47,634 nucleotides of DNA from Candidatus Pelagibacter sp. (lineage in GTDB: Bacteria; Pseudomonadota; Alphaproteobacteria; Pelagibacterales; Pelagibacteraceae). Under the pieces are notes generated by a model. That model ran no database searches. It saw only the letters and a program-made list of their open reading frames with translations, and was not told the DNA's origin. The stretch is from positions 1 through 47,634 of the forward strand of contig JAOIST010000005.1 in the NCBI GenBank assembly GCA_028222435.1. Reading direction: 5' to 3'. The translations under genes and the position numbers were made by a program. This document shows positions 45,502 to 47,634 of this stretch, piece after piece (position 1 is the first letter of the stretch; each line of letters begins with the position of its first letter).

Positions 45502-46575
45502 ATGTCAAAAGTTTTTAACAAAATCATTAATGGAGATTGTCTTTTGGAAATAAAAAAAATTCCAGATAAATCTTTTGATTTAGTTTTTGCTGATCCTCCT
45601 TACAACATGCAAATAGGTGAAACCCTAACAAGGCCGGATGCCAGTAAAGTAAATGGTGTTGATGACAAATGGGATCAATTTAACAGTTTTAAACATTACG
45701 ATGATTTTTGTAAATCCTGGCTAACAGAGTGTAAAAGAATTTTAAAAGATAACGGAAGTATTTGGGTAATAGGTTCATATCATAATATATTTCGTCTTGG
45801 CTACCACTTACAAAATTTAAATTACTGGTTACTAAATGATGTAATTTGGAGAAAAAATAATCCAATGCCAAATTTTAGAGGGACAAGATTTACCAACGCT
45901 CACGAAACTTTGATTTGGGCATCAAAATATAAAAAGTCTAAATACACATTTAATTATCAGTCGTTAAAATGTTTTAACGACGATTTACAAATGAGATCTG
46001 ACTGGATGCTTCCTATTTGTAACGGTAAGGAACGATTAAAGAAAAATGGTAAAAAAGTTCACTCTACACAAAAACCTGAAGCGCTATTACATCGGATTAT
46101 ATTAGCTACGACTAATAAAGGTGATACTATTTTTGACCCTTTCATAGGAACAGGAACAACGGCTGTGGTTGCAAAAAAACTTGGTCGTAATTTCTATGGA
46201 ATTGAAAAAGATCTAAAATATTTTAAAGCAGCTCAAGAAAGAATTAGCAATGCAAAAAAAATTGAAGATAACTATCTTGATACTTTAGAAAACAATAAAT
46301 CTAAACCTAGGGTGCCTTTTGGTTCTCTTGTAGAACTTGGAATATTAAAACCTGGCACTACACTTTTTGATCTAAAAAAGAAGATAAATGCAAAAGTAAT
46401 GGTTGATGGAAGTATAAAACATAAAGAAGCAGAAGGATCAATTCACAAAGTAGCTGCAAAAATAATGGGTGCAGAAAGTTATAATGGCTGGACTTACTGG
46501 CACTGTGATATTGATGGAACTACAGTCGTTATTGATAGTTTAAGACAAAAATTTATTTCAGAAAAACAAATCTAG
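45502..46575 (+). CDS. ccrM: CcrM-type adenine DNA methyltransferase (GANTC)
   Basis: A 357-residue beta-class N6-adenine methyltransferase, almost the same length as Caulobacter CcrM (358). Near the N-terminus are the catalytic DPPYNMQ motif and the FADPPY context, followed by the target-recognition region (NNPMPNFRGTRFTNAHETLIWA). The SAM-binding motif FDPFIGTGTT follows. The C-terminal 80 residues form a RAMA domain (LVELGILKPGTTLF, GSIHKVAAKIMG, NGWTYWH), typical of CcrM. No restriction gene is nearby, so this is a solitary, epigenetic methylase. The ATG at 45502 is preferred over a TTG at 45490, which lies in the inverted repeat. It converges on the FAD monooxygenase. Confidence 0.95.
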   Translation: MSKVFNKIINGDCLLEIKKIPDKSFDLVFADPPYNMQIGETLTRPDASKVNGVDDKWDQFNSFKHYDDFCKSWLTECKRILKDNGSIWVIGSYHNIFRLGYHLQNLNYWLLNDVIWRKNNPMPNFRGTRFTNAHETLIWASKYKKSKYTFNYQSLKCFNDDLQMRSDWMLPICNGKERLKKNGKKVHSTQKPEALLHRIILATTNKGDTIFDPFIGTGTTAVVAKKLGRNFYGIEKDLKYFKAAQERISNAKKIEDNYLDTLENNKSKPRVPFGSLVELGILKPGTTLFDLKKKINAKVMVDGSIKHKEAEGSIHKVAAKIMGAESYNGWTYWHCDIDGTTVVIDSLRQKFISEKQI

Positions 46576-47634
46576 TTTTTATAAACTTTACCTAAATAAC
46601 CCTTTAAAAATTTTGTACGTTTAACTAAAAACTTTAAAAATATATTTCTAATTTTTTGTGCTATTAAAGTTGAAAAATGGAATATAAAAAAATTTAGATT
46701 TGATCTTTTTCTTACAATTTTAACCCTCTTGGATCTTATTTTAAAATAGTTGTTACTATCTTTCAATTTACCTTTATTAAGTAAATCAAATATTTCATAT
46801 GCACTTTCTATAGATTGACCAGCACCTTGTGCAAGAGTTGGCAATAAGCCATTAAAGGCATCGCCGATATAAAAAACTTTCTTATTAGTTGAAGGTAGAA
46901 TTTTTGGAGTAAAATATAATGGCCAAGTTTTGACTTCAGCTTCGAATAGATTTTTTAATTGAGGATTTTGTTTTAAAATTAAATCTTCAATTAATTGTTT
47001 AGTGTTTGCAGGTTCATATTTTTTACACCTCATTACACAAACCACATTTAATTTTTTTTTTTTATTTATTGGGTAAATTACAATATGAGAGTTACTACCA
47101 AGCATTAAACTTATATTTTCTTCATTAATGTTAAGTTGTGATTTTGAGTTTAAGATAACTCTTGCTGCTATTGCCTTTTTAAATTTTGGTTGGTTTTTTT
47201 TTTTTTCGAAGAATGATCTAGTGTTAGAAAATATGCCATCTGCAGCAATTACATAATCCACTAAGTCATTAGTATTATCATCAAATTTAATCAAAATTTT
47301 ATCTTTTAATTCTGAAACTTCCTTTACTTTTTTTCCAAATCTTAAATGTTGAGTGTAGATATCTTCTTTTAAAAACTCGATAAGAGTTGATCTTTGTAAT
47401 GTAGTATATTTAAATTCGTTGGTATTAAATTTAGATAAGTCTAAATCACATATTTTTTCATTTTGAATATTATAAAAATCTAAAATCTTTGGATTAAAAA
47501 AATTATCTTTATTAATTCTTTTAAAATCTATTTGATTTAAAATTTTAATGCTATTAGTGGCCAATTGAATACCATAACCCTCCTCCAAAGATAAGCTTTC
47601 CTCTTTTTCATAGACCATAAATTCGTGCTCGGTA
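46572..47634 (-). CDS. FAD-dependent aromatic-ring monooxygenase family protein, 5' end beyond window
   Basis: A flavoprotein monooxygenase of the salicylate hydroxylase/UbiH group. The frame continues past the apparent ATG at 47618 to the window edge (TEHEFMVYEKEESLSLEEGYGIQLATN), so the N-terminal GxGxxG nucleotide-binding motif lies outside. Visible are the EK that follows the first FAD strand, the DG motif VIAADGIFSNTRS, and the second FAD motif YIGDAFNGLLPTLAQGAGQSIESA. The usual His after GDA in UbiH/ring hydroxylases is Phe-Asn here. The basic C-terminal tail could be a membrane-binding helix. It may be a ubiquinone-synthesis hydroxylase or act on another aromatic. Confidence 0.82.
   Translation of the reverse strand, partial: TEHEFMVYEKEESLSLEEGYGIQLATNSIKILNQIDFKRINKDNFFNPKILDFYNIQNEKICDLDLSKFNTNEFKYTTLQRSTLIEFLKEDIYTQHLRFGKKVKEVSELKDKILIKFDDNTNDLVDYVIAADGIFSNTRSFFEKKKNQPKFKKAIAARVILNSKSQLNINEENISLMLGSNSHIVIYPINKKKKLNVVCVMRCKKYEPANTKQLIEDLILKQNPQLKNLFEAEVKTWPLYFTPKILPSTNKKVFYIGDAFNGLLPTLAQGAGQSIESAYEIFDLLNKGKLKDSNNYFKIRSKRVKIVRKRSNLNFFIFHFSTLIAQKIRNIFLKFLVKRTKFLKGYLGKVYKN

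Noticed and set aside
1..47634. CRISPR arrays, insertion sequences, prophage, integrases or toxin-antitoxin pairs
   Set aside because: I looked for spaced direct repeats, transposase or integrase motifs and small gene pairs; only A/T homopolymers and ordinary core genes were found.

Overview
This window looks like a stretch of a streamlined, AT-rich alphaproteobacterial genome of the SAR11 / Candidatus Pelagibacter type. The evidence is very low GC, Lys/Asn/Ile-rich proteins, intergenic gaps of only a few bases, many 1-24 nt gene overlaps, a CcrM-type GANTC methyltransferase, a PetP/PetR-like regulator pair, an ELM1-family protein and a UbiK-like protein. The assignment comes from protein character and gene content only; no database search was run. 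I see no insertion sequences, prophage, CRISPR array or obviously foreign island. The content is core housekeeping.

Layout. 1-3.5 kb: a minus-strand division cluster, mraZ-ftsZ-rsmH-ftsL-ftsI (ftsI cut by the window edge), with a promoter and three 10-bp-spaced TGGG boxes ahead of mraZ. 3.5-3.9 kb: RNase P RNA. 3.9-6.1 kb: a peptidoglycan amidase, the lipid-transport genes mlaA and mlaC, and a CAU tRNA. 6.1-10.3 kb: the macromolecular-synthesis operon yqeY-dnaG-rpoD (minus). 10.4-14.9 kb: carA and a carB broken at an A11 tract. 14.9-16.5 kb: a 2OG-Fe(II) oxygenase and an ELM1-family protein (minus). 16.5-20.4 kb: trxB, an Atm1-type ABC exporter and an aspartate aminotransferase. 20.5-26.2 kb: the tightly packed operon uvrB-pteridine reductase-folB-uvrC-pgsA. 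26.2-29.8 kb: ilvE, then marR(petP-like)-ompR(petR-like)-histidine kinase, then a ubiK-like gene. 29.9-35.9 kb: lgt-midA-pgeF-prs-rplY-pth-ychF, with rplY frameshifted. 35.8-38.4 kb: the cytochrome bc1 operon petABC (minus). 38.5-41.6 kb: trmL-hemF-greA, cca and tRNA-Gln. 41.6-47.6 kb: ispE, a TPR protein, a family-4-like UDG, rnhB, ccrM, and an FAD monooxygenase that runs off the right edge.

How the genes relate. Most clusters are functional groups: division, transcription/replication initiation, pyrimidine/arginine precursor synthesis, excision repair, respiration, and envelope biogenesis. The most interesting signals are in sequence detail rather than gene novelty. (1) Three GANTC sites lie in the 77-bp leader of the GANTC methyltransferase gene, two of them forming a perfect inverted repeat. 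(2) A MraZ-type operator array overlaps the mraZ promoter. (3) ftsZ is transplanted between mraZ and rsmH and starts on the mraZ stop codon. (4) Two essential genes, carB and rplY, are broken at A-runs, either by homopolymer sequencing errors or by frameshifts rescued through slippage. (5) Metal ligands are lost in DnaG (zinc) and in the UDG (iron-sulfur).

I did not find a convincing wholly new multi-gene system.
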